Shown in pieces: positions 21,479 to 29,145 of a stretch of 29,203 nt of DNA (the stretch's first letter is position 1; every line of letters begins with the position of its first letter). This stretch comes from Acidimicrobiia bacterium (GTDB lineage: Bacteria > Actinomycetota > Acidimicrobiia > Acidimicrobiales > AC-14): contig JAFAUA010000077.1 of NCBI GenBank assembly GCA_019243595.1, positions 1 through 29,203 on the forward strand. Direction: 5' to 3'. The position numbers were made by a program, and so were the translations under genes. The notes beneath the pieces are model-generated. The model was given only the letters and a program-made list of their open reading frames with translations. It made no database searches and had not been told where the DNA came from.

Positions 21479-21873
21479 GCGAGCTGATAGTCGAGCGTGT
21501 AGGTGTTGTGTCCCTCGCTGTCGGACTCGTTGCGCCCAGAACCCGTGAGGGTCGCAAGCTCGCCGGTGCCCATTCCCTCGACGACAGACCACTCGCTGCG
21601 CGCCGTCGTGCCGTCGTAGCCGCCCGACATCCGGAGCAGGATCGATCCCGTCTTGCCGTCGATCGAACCGGCAATCCGCTGGAAGCCCGCGTACTCGGCG
21701 GTGCCGTCGGCGAAATACGACGTCAACCAGGTGCCCGAACCCTCGCCCTCGATGTCACCGAGGAACTTCTGCTGCACGGTTGTCGACGTCAGCTTGCGGT
21801 CGTCGTCGATCTGCTCGTAGGGCTTCTCGTCCCATCCCGCGATCTCGACGGTGCCGGTTGCTTGCGATCCCAT
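21475..21873 (-). CDS. DUF3224 domain protein
   Basis: A 132-residue cytoplasmic protein of the DUF3224 family, a small beta-barrel fold (ATGTVEIAGWDEKPYEQIDD, then TWLTSYFADGTAEYAGFQRIAGSIDGKTGSILLRMSGGYDG and SGRNESDSEGHNTYTLDY). Members resemble an isomerase-like barrel but have no known reaction. The ATG at 21873 has GGGAGG with 5-base spacing; the TTG four codons upstream would lie in the palindrome. It is the first gene of a two-gene unit with the MarR regulator, so the regulator probably controls it. Oxidative or small-molecule stress is a plausible but unproven role. Confidence 0.85.
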   Translation of the reverse strand: MGSQATGTVEIAGWDEKPYEQIDDDRKLTSTTVQQKFLGDIEGEGSGTWLTSYFADGTAEYAGFQRIAGSIDGKTGSILLRMSGGYDGTTARSEWSVVEGMGTGELATLTGSGRNESDSEGHNTYTLDYQLA

Positions 21874-21883
21874 GTCGCCTCCC

Positions 21884-21908
21884 AAATATGTGCGTCACTC
21901 ACATATTT
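21884..21908. promoter_or_regulatory. Perfect 9-bp inverted repeat, probable MarR operator
   Basis: AAATATGTG (21884-21892) and CACATATTT (21900-21908) are exact inverted repeats with a 7-base spacer. It is strikingly AT-rich for this window and sits directly before the ribosome site of the DUF3224-MarR unit. A MarR dimer binds this kind of element and would block transcription or elongation. Its distal arm overlaps the stop codon of the upstream molybdopterin oxidoreductase. Confidence 0.65.
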
Positions 21909-24120
21909 ACCGCACGGGGGCGACAGGAGAAACATCGCGGACGGCGGCGACGGCTACAGGGAGGGCGCCCATGCGCGGGATGCCCGTGTAGCGGTCGTAC
22001 TCCACGTCGGTGCGCAGAAGACGGTTGGTGTTAGCTCCGTCGACCCGGGGGTCCTCATCCTCACCCGGAATGGCGCCGAAGCCGTGGCTCATCGAGACCA
22101 CCCCCGGTCGGAGGTCTGCGTCTGCCTCGGCGACGCCCGTGACGCTGTCGTACGCAGAGCGGATCTCGACCAGGTCGCCGCCCGCCACACCGAGGCGGGC
22201 GAGGTCATCGGGGTGCATGAAGGCCGGGTTGTAGCTGCGACCGCGCATGAGGCCCGGGAGCGTGCGGCCCGTCGAGTTGATCACCCGATTTTCGCGGCGG
22301 GGCACGAACAGGAACGGCCGGTCGTCGTCGGGGATGGTCGTCGTCGCCCGGTCACCGATTTCGGCGAGCTCGGTGAGCATGTCGGCGTTGCCGACGTCAA
22401 GGCGGTCCTCGCAATCGGGATCGCGCGGGCCGATCTCCTGCTCGAGCAGCTCTTCGAACAGATGCCCGTGGGGGTAGCGCTTCACCTCGTCGAGCGGGAC
22501 GTGCGAACCGCGGCACATCATCTCGTAGATGTCGTCGGTCGTCGGCTCGTGCTCCATGTCGAGCGGGATGACCTCGATGGGTGCCTCCATGTGCGCGCCG
22601 ATGCGCCCGAAGACGTTCACCAGGTTGAGCGCCAGTCCCAGGCGTTGCGCGACGCGGTAGTAGAGCTGCCAGTCCTCGATGAGATCGGAACCGGCCGGCG
22701 GGTCGACGAGGGCGGGCGTGTACTGGGCGTATGGGGCGCTGAAGCCGTAGCCCGGATGGAAGTACTTGATGTATTCGGAGACCTGGGTGATGCACGGCGT
22801 CTCGAGCGTCATCTCGGTGGCGACCACGTAGTCGGCCATGCGGGCCGTCGGCGAGTACTCGACGTCGGTCGTCACGAAGAGCTCGAGGTCCTCGAGCGCC
22901 TTCCGCGTCCGGCGCTGATCGGGCCAGGCTGTCATCGGGCTGCCCCCGACGTTGAAGAGAGCCCGGATCTGACCCTCGCCGGGCAGCAGGATCTCCTCGG
23001 CCAGCGCCGCCGTGGGCAGCCCGCCGACGACCTGCTCGAGCCCGCGTACGCGCATCTTGTGGCCGAAGCCGCTCGCCTTGTACGGCCGGCGGGCCTGGGC
23101 CTTGGCGTGGTTGGGGGGCATCAGCACGTTGGGGCGGTCGACCCGCTCGCCCTCGCGAGCCCACCAACCCCGCAACGACATCAGGCAGAGCAGGAGGTAG
23201 GAGGTGACGCTGGTGCAGCTCGTCATGCTGATCCCGGTGCCGCCACCCGCGCCGCCACGGCGGGCGGTGCCGAGGATGCGGGCCGCTTCGACGAGGTCGT
23301 CGGCCGGGACGTCGGCGATGTGGGCGACGAACTCGGGCGTGAACCTGGCGACCGCTTGTCTCAGGGACTCGACGCCGTCGACGTGCCGGTCGAGGAAGTC
23401 CTTGTCGACGAGACCCTCGCGCAGAATCAGATGGATGAGGCCGGCGATGACGATCGCGTCCTGACCGGGGCGCGCCTGAAGGTGGACATGCGCACGGCGC
23501 GCCGTCTCGGTGCGCCGCGGGTCGATGACCACGACCTTGGTGCCGCGCTCGACGGCCCGAGCCAGGCGCTTGGCCGGATTCTCGGAGAGGAACTGCTTGG
23601 AGATCACCGGGTTCGTGCCCGCGAAGAGGAATGCGTCGCAGTCGTCGAACCCGGTGCGACCGCCGAGCCACAGACCGTGCAGGGCATCGGCGATGCGGGT
23701 CCCCGGTTGGTCGATCGATGCGGCCGAGAAGATCATCTTGCTGCCGAGGGCGGTGATGAACGAGCCGGCGACGTTGCCCAGGGCGGGATAAAACGCGCTC
23801 GCCGTCCCGATGTAGACGGCCACGGAGTTGGGGCCATGGCGGCCGACGACGTCGCGGAGGCGATCGGCGATCTCGTCCACGGCCTCGGCACTCGAGATCT
23901 GCTCATGCGTTCCGTCGGACCTGCGGCGCAGGCTGTGTAGGAGCCGCTTGGGGTTGGCATGGACCTCGGGAAGGGCCCGACCTTTCGGGCACGTGTAGCC
24001 CTCGTACAGCGGGGCCTCGCGGTCGCCATGCACCTCGACCGCCCGCCCGTCCTCGATGGTGACGACGATCGGGCACATCGCCGTGCAGAGCCGACACGTA
24101 CTCGTCCTGGTGATCGTCAT
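21907..24120 (-). CDS. Molybdopterin-dependent oxidoreductase (DMSO reductase family)
   Basis: A 737-residue enzyme of the molybdo/tungsto-bis-PGD superfamily. The N-terminal [4Fe-4S] motif is C9-x2-C12-x3-C16 with C44 (YTCPKGRALPEVHANPKRL). Further blocks are SVAVYIGTASA, FLFAGTNPVISKQF, KVVVIDPRRTETA, NVGGSPMTAWPDQ and ADYVVATEMTLET. The C-terminal molybdopterin-dinucleotide-binding part runs from INSTGRTLPGL to VSMSHGFGA. No twin-arginine signal is seen, so it is probably cytoplasmic. The Mo ligand could not be decided; the candidate segment is IFSAASIDQPG. The start ATG 24120 has AGAGG 5 bases before it. The substrate is unknown; no partner subunit is encoded beside it. Confidence 0.9.
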   Translation of the reverse strand: MTITRTSTCRLCTAMCPIVVTIEDGRAVEVHGDREAPLYEGYTCPKGRALPEVHANPKRLLHSLRRRSDGTHEQISSAEAVDEIADRLRDVVGRHGPNSVAVYIGTASAFYPALGNVAGSFITALGSKMIFSAASIDQPGTRIADALHGLWLGGRTGFDDCDAFLFAGTNPVISKQFLSENPAKRLARAVERGTKVVVIDPRRTETARRAHVHLQARPGQDAIVIAGLIHLILREGLVDKDFLDRHVDGVESLRQAVARFTPEFVAHIADVPADDLVEAARILGTARRGGAGGGTGISMTSCTSVTSYLLLCLMSLRGWWAREGERVDRPNVLMPPNHAKAQARRPYKASGFGHKMRVRGLEQVVGGLPTAALAEEILLPGEGQIRALFNVGGSPMTAWPDQRRTRKALEDLELFVTTDVEYSPTARMADYVVATEMTLETPCITQVSEYIKYFHPGYGFSAPYAQYTPALVDPPAGSDLIEDWQLYYRVAQRLGLALNLVNVFGRIGAHMEAPIEVIPLDMEHEPTTDDIYEMMCRGSHVPLDEVKRYPHGHLFEELLEQEIGPRDPDCEDRLDVGNADMLTELAEIGDRATTTIPDDDRPFLFVPRRENRVINSTGRTLPGLMRGRSYNPAFMHPDDLARLGVAGGDLVEIRSAYDSVTGVAEADADLRPGVVSMSHGFGAIPGEDEDPRVDGANTNRLLRTDVEYDRYTGIPRMGALPVAVAAVRDVSPVAPVR

Positions 24121-24147
24121 ACGACCTCTGTGCGCCGCGGTGCCCGC

Positions 24148-24153
24148 ATCGTA
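24148..24153 (-). promoter_or_regulatory. -10-like box (TACGAT) upstream of the molybdopterin oxidoreductase
   Basis: TACGAT on the minus strand fits TANNNT and would start a leader of about 20 bases containing the AGAGG ribosome site. A weak -35-like TTAGCG lies 15 bases upstream of it, shorter than ideal. Confidence 0.3.
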
Positions 24154-24170
24154 GACACCGGGGGCGAGCG

Positions 24171-24824
24171 CTAACCGCCTAACAGCGGCGATCCGTCGAG
24201 GTCGCGCAGGAGGGTGGAGACGTCGGGGTACACGGCCAGAGCGCCAGCTGCGTCGAGCTCGGCTTGACCGATGCCCCCGCTCAGCACGCAGACGCATCGG
24301 AGTCCGGCACGGGCCGCCGCCTCCACGTCCCACACGGTGTCGCCGACGGCCACGGTGCTTGCTGGATCGAGCCCTGCTTTGTCCATCGCCATCTGGAAGA
24401 CCTCCGGGGAAGGCTTCGCGTCCGAGACGTCGCCGGCGCTCGTGACCTCGGCGATCGCGTCGTCGGCGTCGATGGCCGCCAACAGAGCATCGACATCCTC
24501 CTGTTCCGACGACGACGCGAGAACCACGGTGGCGCCTCGCTCCTTCACGGCGCGCAGGAGAGAAGCGGCGTCGGCGAACGGGCGAATCTCAGGTTTCAGC
24601 TCGTCGAAGTGCCCACGCCATGCCTTCTTGACGTCGGTGCGGACGTCACCGAGCAGCTCCCGGAGAAGTACCTCGGACCCGGCGCCGATCATCCTGTGGA
24701 TACGGGCCGTCGCCACGTCCTCGCCGCAGTCCACGAACGCCCGTCGCCAGGCAATGGCATGCAGATAGTTGGTGTCGACGAGCGTCCCGTCGATGTCGAA
24801 AATCACACCTCGCCGACTGTTCAT
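24171..24824 (-). CDS. HAD family hydrolase (phosphoglycolate phosphatase-like)
   Basis: A 217-residue HAD-superfamily phosphatase. Motif I is D10-I-D12-GTL in VIFDIDGTLVDTN, motif II the Ser in VVLASSSEQED, motif III the Lys in DAKPSPEVF, and motif IV GDTVWDVEAA. A helical cap sits between residues 20 and 80, as in subclass I members such as phosphoglycolate phosphatase or beta-phosphoglucomutase. It would dephosphorylate a small metabolite in the cytoplasm; specificity is not readable. It ends 50 bases before the molybdopterin oxidoreductase start, on the same strand, and is divergent from the lipase gene. Confidence 0.92.
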   Translation of the reverse strand: MNSRRGVIFDIDGTLVDTNYLHAIAWRRAFVDCGEDVATARIHRMIGAGSEVLLRELLGDVRTDVKKAWRGHFDELKPEIRPFADAASLLRAVKERGATVVLASSSEQEDVDALLAAIDADDAIAEVTSAGDVSDAKPSPEVFQMAMDKAGLDPASTVAVGDTVWDVEAAARAGLRCVCVLSGGIGQAELDAAGALAVYPDVSTLLRDLDGSPLLGG

Positions 24825-24931
24825 CGTGCAGCCCTACCCCCGGTGGCGCCTCCGATACCTGGGAACCGAGCGACGATGTCGATGAGCACTTCGGCCAAAC
24901 AGGACATGCACCCGGCGACGGCGAATAGACC

Positions 24932-26215
24932 GTGGTGCGGCGCGGAAGAGCAGGGGTTCGCGGTGTCCTCGCGTGCTTTGTGCTCGTCCCGCTGGTCGCA
25001 TTGATTCCGGCCGCCAAGGCGGCGGGCCCCGTGCGTCCATCGCAGGACCCCTTCTACACCTACACGGGGCCGAAGCGGCTCAAGACGATCCGGCCGGGCA
25101 CTGTGCTCAAGCACCGGACGGTCAAGTTGGCGCTCGGTGCCGGCAACTTCACGCCGGTCAACGCCGAACAGCTGCTGTACCGGACCACCGGCCAGCGCGG
25201 AAGGCCGACGGTGACGGTCGCGACCGTGCTGGTGCCCACGCAGACGTCCATGCCGGTCGTGCCGAACATCGTCGGCTATATGAGCTTCTACGACGGCCTC
25301 GGCTCCCGCTGCGATCCCAGCTACACGCTCTCCGGTGGTGACCCGGGCGACTCGACCTACGCCCAGGAAGCCGACGAAGAGGAGCTGCTGATCAGCTGGT
25401 ACCTCTCCCAGGGCGACATCGTCACCGTCCCGGACTTCGAGGGCACGCACCTGGCGTGGATGAGCGGACGGGAGTCGGGGTACGGCGCGCTGGACGGGAT
25501 CCGGGCTACGGAGTCGTACCTCGGCTTGAAGCCGTCAAGCGCCAAAGTCGGCATGTCCGGCTACTCGGGTGGGTCGGTTGCCACTGACTGGGCCAGCGAG
25601 CTGGCCCCGGCCTACGCCCCCGAGTTGAACATCGTCGGCGTCGCCGAAGGCGGCGTTCCCGCCAACTACTTCGACCACCTCGCCTACGTCAACGGCAGCA
25701 GCCAGTACTCGGCCGCCATCCCGGGCGAGCTGCTGGGACTGTCCCGCGCCTACGGCATCGACCTGACGCCCTATCTGACGCCGCTTGGCCAGCAGATCGT
25801 GCAGGCCGAGAGTGACACCTGCATGGCATCGGACTTCGGCAAGTACGTGGTGAGGATCGACCAGCTCCTGCTGCCGCCCTACCAGGACCTCACGCACGCC
25901 AAACCGTTCTCGACGATGCTCGGCGACCAGACCATGGGCGTGGCGAAGACCCATCCGCAGGAGCCCTTGTTCATCGCCATGGGCAACGCCGACGCGAAGG
26001 GGGACGGCGCCATGTCGGCCATCGACGCCAAAGCCCTCGCCCGCCACTACTGCAGCGAAGGCGTGCCGGTGCTCTACGAGGAGTACCCCGGTCTCCCCCA
26101 CCAGGCAGCCGCCGGGGCATTCGAGCCGCAGACCGGACCCTTCCTCCAAGCTCGCTTCGCCGGCGCTCCCCCCGTCGACAACTGCGCCACGCTCGGGCTC
26201 GGCCTTCCTCTCTAG
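24932..26215 (+). CDS. Secreted lipase-family alpha/beta hydrolase
   Basis: A 427-residue secretory lipase-like protein. A signal peptide with a basic start (MVRRGRAG) and hydrophobic core ends near AAKAAG, with likely cleavage around residue 30. The nucleophile is S212 in MSGYSGGSV, the G-x-S-x-G elbow. Likely partners are D354 (MGNADAKGDG) and H390 (LPHQAAAG). Cysteines in GSRCDP and SDTCMAS could form a disulfide outside the cell. Members of this family (secretory lipases, LIP) split acylglycerols or other esters. GTG 24932 starts the frame. The 107-base gap to the divergent HAD gene must hold its promoter, but no clear box is visible. Confidence 0.88.
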   Translation: MVRRGRAGVRGVLACFVLVPLVALIPAAKAAGPVRPSQDPFYTYTGPKRLKTIRPGTVLKHRTVKLALGAGNFTPVNAEQLLYRTTGQRGRPTVTVATVLVPTQTSMPVVPNIVGYMSFYDGLGSRCDPSYTLSGGDPGDSTYAQEADEEELLISWYLSQGDIVTVPDFEGTHLAWMSGRESGYGALDGIRATESYLGLKPSSAKVGMSGYSGGSVATDWASELAPAYAPELNIVGVAEGGVPANYFDHLAYVNGSSQYSAAIPGELLGLSRAYGIDLTPYLTPLGQQIVQAESDTCMASDFGKYVVRIDQLLLPPYQDLTHAKPFSTMLGDQTMGVAKTHPQEPLFIAMGNADAKGDGAMSAIDAKALARHYCSEGVPVLYEEYPGLPHQAAAGAFEPQTGPFLQARFAGAPPVDNCATLGLGLPL

Positions 26216-26231
26216 CCTCCAGCTGAGGGGT

Positions 26232-26804
26232 CTATGCCACCGACTGGGTGATCGCGCCGGTGTAGGTGCCGGCAACCGCCGTGGTGCTGTTGGTGTTGAG
26301 CAGGGTCACGCCGATGGTGGGGTTCCAGGTCGCCGAGTTGTTCGACACGCCAGTCCAGCTGGCGCCGATCTGTGTCGCCGGCAGCGTGCCCGAAAGGGAG
26401 GCGACAACACCTGGCGTGAAGGCGCCTGTGCCCGTGGTGCCGGTAGCTGCACCCGAGTTGTAACTGACGTTGGCCTTCGGGATCGTCTCGTTGGCGCTCG
26501 CTCCGCCGGTCGTGAAGTTGGTCGACGTCACCGTGACCGTCCAGGTCGCCGTCAGGTTGCCTCGGCTGTCGGTCACATTCGTCACGCCCAGGTTGCCGCT
26601 CAGCGAGGGCGTGCCCGTCGCCGTGCCGGAGGACAAATTCGCCGAGGCGGGGGCGCTGATGCTCAAGCTCCCCGCGGTCAGGGTGAAGTTGACGGAGGTG
26701 TTGGCCGTGGTGGCGCCATGGGCCTCGGGGACCAGCACCCCGAGGGATCCGGCGCTGAGTGCCGCGGCGAGCCCAACGGCCGCGATGCGCTTTCTATGAC
26801 GCAT
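26232..26804 (-). CDS. Secreted beta-rich surface protein (WxL-like)
   Basis: A 190-residue exported protein with the start ATG 26804, preceded by an AGGGAAAGGGAC purine tract. The signal peptide (RHRKRIAAVGLAAALSAGSLGVLVPEAHGA) ends near AHGA. The mature protein is Thr/Ser/Asn/Gly-rich with alternating polar-hydrophobic strands (VNFTLTAGSLSISAP, TWTVTVTSTNF) and ends AVAGTYTGAITQSVA, as in WxL-type cell-surface domains, although the WxL motif itself is not evident. It stops 16 bases past the lipase stop on the other strand. Function is probably surface attachment or a structural coat; this is inference. No sortase motif or C-terminal anchor is seen. Confidence 0.72.
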   Translation of the reverse strand: MRHRKRIAAVGLAAALSAGSLGVLVPEAHGATTANTSVNFTLTAGSLSISAPASANLSSGTATGTPSLSGNLGVTNVTDSRGNLTATWTVTVTSTNFTTGGASANETIPKANVSYNSGAATGTTGTGAFTPGVVASLSGTLPATQIGASWTGVSNNSATWNPTIGVTLLNTNSTTAVAGTYTGAITQSVA

Positions 26805-27298
26805 TGTCGGGTCCCTTTCCCTCCGTGTCGAAGCGCTCCCCCGCGGCATTTTCCTCGGACGGCTCATGGACGCCAATGGCACGTCGGCGTCATTTTGGAG
26901 ACCGCCCTACCGGACTAGCGCGACCTCGAACGCGGATCTCCTGTGGTCATCAGTCGAGGCGGATCCGGCGCTCAGGGCCGAGAACTACGCCGACGTCGGC
27001 ATTCCCTCTCGAATACCGCCCGACAAGCACACCGTCCGCCGTGGGGCTCCGCTCGACGCGTGTGCCACAGAACGTGTCGGAGGCCGGACTTTGACACCAC
27101 TCCCCCAGCGAACCCATATCGCAGCGACGCCGTTCGCGCCGTTCCAGATCGGCAATTGCAGGCAACACCCAAGCCGGGCGGCGCGCATTCTGGAACGCTC
27201 TTGTCCCGAGCCGCGTCGGCTTAGATCGGTCGATAGCGAGCCGATCTGGGAGTCAGTGCGAGGGTCCCTACGGGCCACCGCCTTCGAGAACGACAGCC
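26805..27298. other. 494-base stretch without a convincing gene
   Basis: Between the surface protein start and the lipoprotein stop I see no gene. Several frames are open, including a long plus-strand one, but they are Arg/Pro/Ser-rich and resemble no family. The part next to the surface gene holds nested inverted repeats. AGCCG-CGT-CGGCT (27209-27221) is a small hairpin without a T run. The stretch is a little less GC-rich than its surroundings and probably holds the surface gene's promoter and a long leader. Confidence 0.5.
26857..26907 (-). promoter_or_regulatory. Putative structured leader RNA of the surface protein gene
   Basis: On the minus strand GGGCGG (26907-26902) can pair with CCGTCC (26862-26857), with one G-U pair, and encloses a second stem GACGCC (26891-26886)/GGCGTC (26874-26869). 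The two stems lie 53 to 103 bases before the ATG at 26804. They match no riboswitch consensus I know. In GC-rich DNA such stems can arise by chance. Confidence 0.28.
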
Positions 27299-27916
27299 TT
27301 AGTACCCGGGCGTTCCGGCCCCGCTGCTTGCGGCGCCCGTCGTTGGCGAGGTCGCGGCGGCCCCCCCGCCACTCACCGGGTTGCCGTTCGCCATGAGCGC
27401 GTACCACGTTCCTCCGAAGCTGTGGATCCCCTGGCCTTTGCCTTGGCCCGGGCCGCCGTCGCCCGCGAACTCGTACATGAGCCAGCCGTTGTAGGTCGGA
27501 TACGTCTCGCCGTCAGCGAGCTTCTTCGTCCCGAGCAGCGATGCGTCGATGCCGGTCCCTGCCTTCGCGCTGGTCACCCCGTCGGGGAGGGGGAGGTCAG
27601 GCCATGCCTTGGTGCACCCGCTCGCGTCGTCGCACGGGACGTTCGTGTGGTCCCCTGTGGTCAAGATATAGACCGTGCGCCCGGCGCCATCCACGACCAC
27701 GGTTCCGAGGCCGGCAACGCTCGTCGTGCTGAACGTCATCGACGGGGCCACTGTCGTCGGCGCTGAGCCCGACGGGGTCGTCGGGGTTGTCGGGCCCGAG
27801 GTCGTCGACTTGCTGCCCGAGGAGCCACAGGCGGCGAGCACGACCGCCGCGACAACGGCAAGCGCGACGGCTGCGGGCCACAGGCGCCGATCTGACGAAC
27901 GCTGAAGCTGCTTCAC
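27299..27916 (-). CDS. Lipoprotein with secreted repeat domain of unknown function (PF03640-type)
   Basis: A 205-residue lipoprotein. The start is taken at GTG 27916, preceded by AGGAGAGGAA; an ATG ten codons upstream would place that ribosome site inside the gene. The signal ends in the lipobox LAAC30, so the mature protein is lipid-anchored outside. A Thr/Ser/Pro linker follows, then two units of the secreted-repeat fold: VYILTTGDHTNVPCDDASGCTKAWPDLPL and WLMYEFAGDGGPGQGKGQGIHSFGGTWYALMANG, with two Cys for a likely disulfide. The tail is Gly/Ala/Ser/Thr-rich. Roles in this family are unknown. It is followed by the cupredoxin gene's neighbourhood (start 48 bases downstream of that gene's stop). 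Confidence 0.87.
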   Translation of the reverse strand: MKQLQRSSDRRLWPAAVALAVVAAVVLAACGSSGSKSTTSGPTTPTTPSGSAPTTVAPSMTFSTTSVAGLGTVVVDGAGRTVYILTTGDHTNVPCDDASGCTKAWPDLPLPDGVTSAKAGTGIDASLLGTKKLADGETYPTYNGWLMYEFAGDGGPGQGKGQGIHSFGGTWYALMANGNPVSGGGAAATSPTTGAASSGAGTPGY

Positions 27917-27964
27917 GATGGATTCCTCTCCTGGCAAGGTCTTCATTTTCGGGCGACGTGGCGT

Positions 27965-28507
27965 CTACCCGGTGAACGAGACGTTCCCCGAAACGGCGGC
28001 CGCGGGAGGCGGCGGATTGGGCGGGGACGGCACCACGGTCGTGGGCGCCGAAGCCGTCGCCGTCGTTGTCGTCGTACCGACCGCGGACTGGACAGTGACT
28101 ATGCCATGCATGACGGCGTAGCCGTGGATCTGGCAGTAGTAGTTGTAGGTACCGGCTCCGTTGAACGCGTGGCTGAACGTGGCGCCATTGCTCGCCGCAA
28201 CGTTTCCGCTGGTGAAGCTGGCGTCGCTACCCGAGCCAGCGTCGGTGCCGTTGCAGGCCGCCGGGGTGCAGCGGGTGACCGTGTGGGGTGCGGTGGTCTG
28301 GTTGGTCCAGGTCACCGTGGTGCCGTTCGCCACCGTTGACTGAGCTGGGACGAAGCAGAAGGTCGTGGCCCCCGCGCAGCCGGAGCCCGAGATCGATACG
28401 GCCGTATCCGCCTGGGCCGGCGCCACAAGAGCGCCGGAGACGACCAGCGCCATCACCACGCCCACCATCACGCCGATGGCACCCCAGGCTCGCCCACGTC
28501 GCTGCAC
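27965..28507 (-). CDS. Secreted cupredoxin (plastocyanin-like blue-copper protein)
   Basis: A 180-residue exported copper protein. GTG 28507 has AGGAGG 6 bases upstream, which decides the start over a TTG five codons earlier. The signal peptide ends near AQA-D34. The type 1 copper ligands are H75 (APHTVTRC), then C125, H128 and M133 in YYCQIHGYAVMHG. Extra Cys pairs (C44/C51, C80/C85) could form disulfides. After the fold (to about residue 141) is a Thr-rich then Pro-rich tail ending AAAVSGNVSFTG, with no anchor. It would carry single electrons outside the cell. It probably shares a transcript with the lipoprotein gene 48 bases downstream. Confidence 0.88.
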   Translation of the reverse strand: MQRRGRAWGAIGVMVGVVMALVVSGALVAPAQADTAVSISGSGCAGATTFCFVPAQSTVANGTTVTWTNQTTAPHTVTRCTPAACNGTDAGSGSDASFTSGNVAASNGATFSHAFNGAGTYNYYCQIHGYAVMHGIVTVQSAVGTTTTTATASAPTTVVPSPPNPPPPAAAVSGNVSFTG

Positions 28508-28680
28508 CGGCCACCTCCTCAAATCGTGCCTTGTCGCACCCTCTTCCTCACCCTTACGCGCGGGCGGTCGGTCGCGGATGACCGCGAACCCCTGGCCAGG
28601 TCAACGGGGCCCAGCGGACCAAGGCCGCTCCTCCCACCACTGGAGCGCCTGACTGGTACCGGACGATGGTCCCGCGACAC

Positions 28681-29145
28681 TCAGAACTTTGCGATGCCCT
28701 GATTGCGGGCCCACAGGGCGGCCTGGGTCCGGTCGGTGACGCCGATGCTCTGAAACAGGTCCGTCAGGTGGGCCTTCACCGTCTTATCGGCTATCCCGAG
28801 GCCTCGGGCGAGCTGCGTGTTGGCCAGTCCCTCGGCGAGCACACCTCTTGTTCGCGTGCGGTCAGCTCTGCCGGCCTGCTCTCGGCCCGCGTCGTGAGCA
28901 CGGCCTCGGCTGCCTTGGCGCCAGCGGCGATTCACCTCCGGCCGCGGTCTGGATGCCTCGGAGCAGCTCCTCGGGCTCGGCATCCTTGAGCAGGTAGCCC
29001 ACGGCGCCCGCATCCAGGGCCTCGAGGATGCGCTCACAATCGGAGAACACGACGACCTCGACTGCGGCCGCTTTGCCAGGAGTCTGCGGGTCGCCTCGAT
29101 GCCGTCGACCCCCGGCATCGAAACGTCCTGTCGACCCGGCACCGG
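28681..29145 (-). pseudogene. NarL/LuxR-type response regulator broken by frameshifts
   Basis: Pieces of one response regulator appear in different frames. The receiver motif DVSMPGVDGIEATRRLLAKRP is in one frame. The next part, VVVFSDCERILEALDAGAVGYLLKDAEPEELLRGIQTAAGGESPLAP, is in a second. The frame then shifts again for AKAAEAVLTTRAESRPAELTAREQEV, and once more before LAEGLANTQLARGLGIADKTVKAHLTDLFQSIGVTDRTQAALWARNQGIAKF, the LuxR helix-turn-helix. At least three single-base shifts are needed. The first part of the receiver is not recognised up to the window end. Either a decayed gene or base errors near a contig end fit; the well-kept residues favour errors or very recent decay. Confidence 0.75.

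Noticed and set aside
21508-23940. An 810-codon plus-strand open frame
   Set aside because: It lies opposite the molybdopterin oxidoreductase, is Val/Gly/Arg/Asp/His-rich and shows no family motif; it is typical of an antisense shadow in GC-rich DNA.
26216-26231. Terminator between lipase and surface protein genes
   Set aside because: Only a 4-bp CCTC/GAGG pairing around CAGCTG and no T run; too weak.
27209-27221. AGCCG/CGGCT hairpin as terminator of the lipoprotein gene
   Set aside because: The stem is only 5 bp and no T run follows on the minus strand.
26805-27298. Known riboswitch (c-di-GMP, cobalamin, ydaO types)
   Set aside because: I looked for the conserved cores of these classes on both strands and found none.
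26866-27396. A 176-codon plus-strand open frame in the gene-poor stretch
   Set aside because: Composition is Arg/Pro/Ser-rich with no motif, no ribosome site, and it runs into the end of the lipoprotein gene on the other strand.
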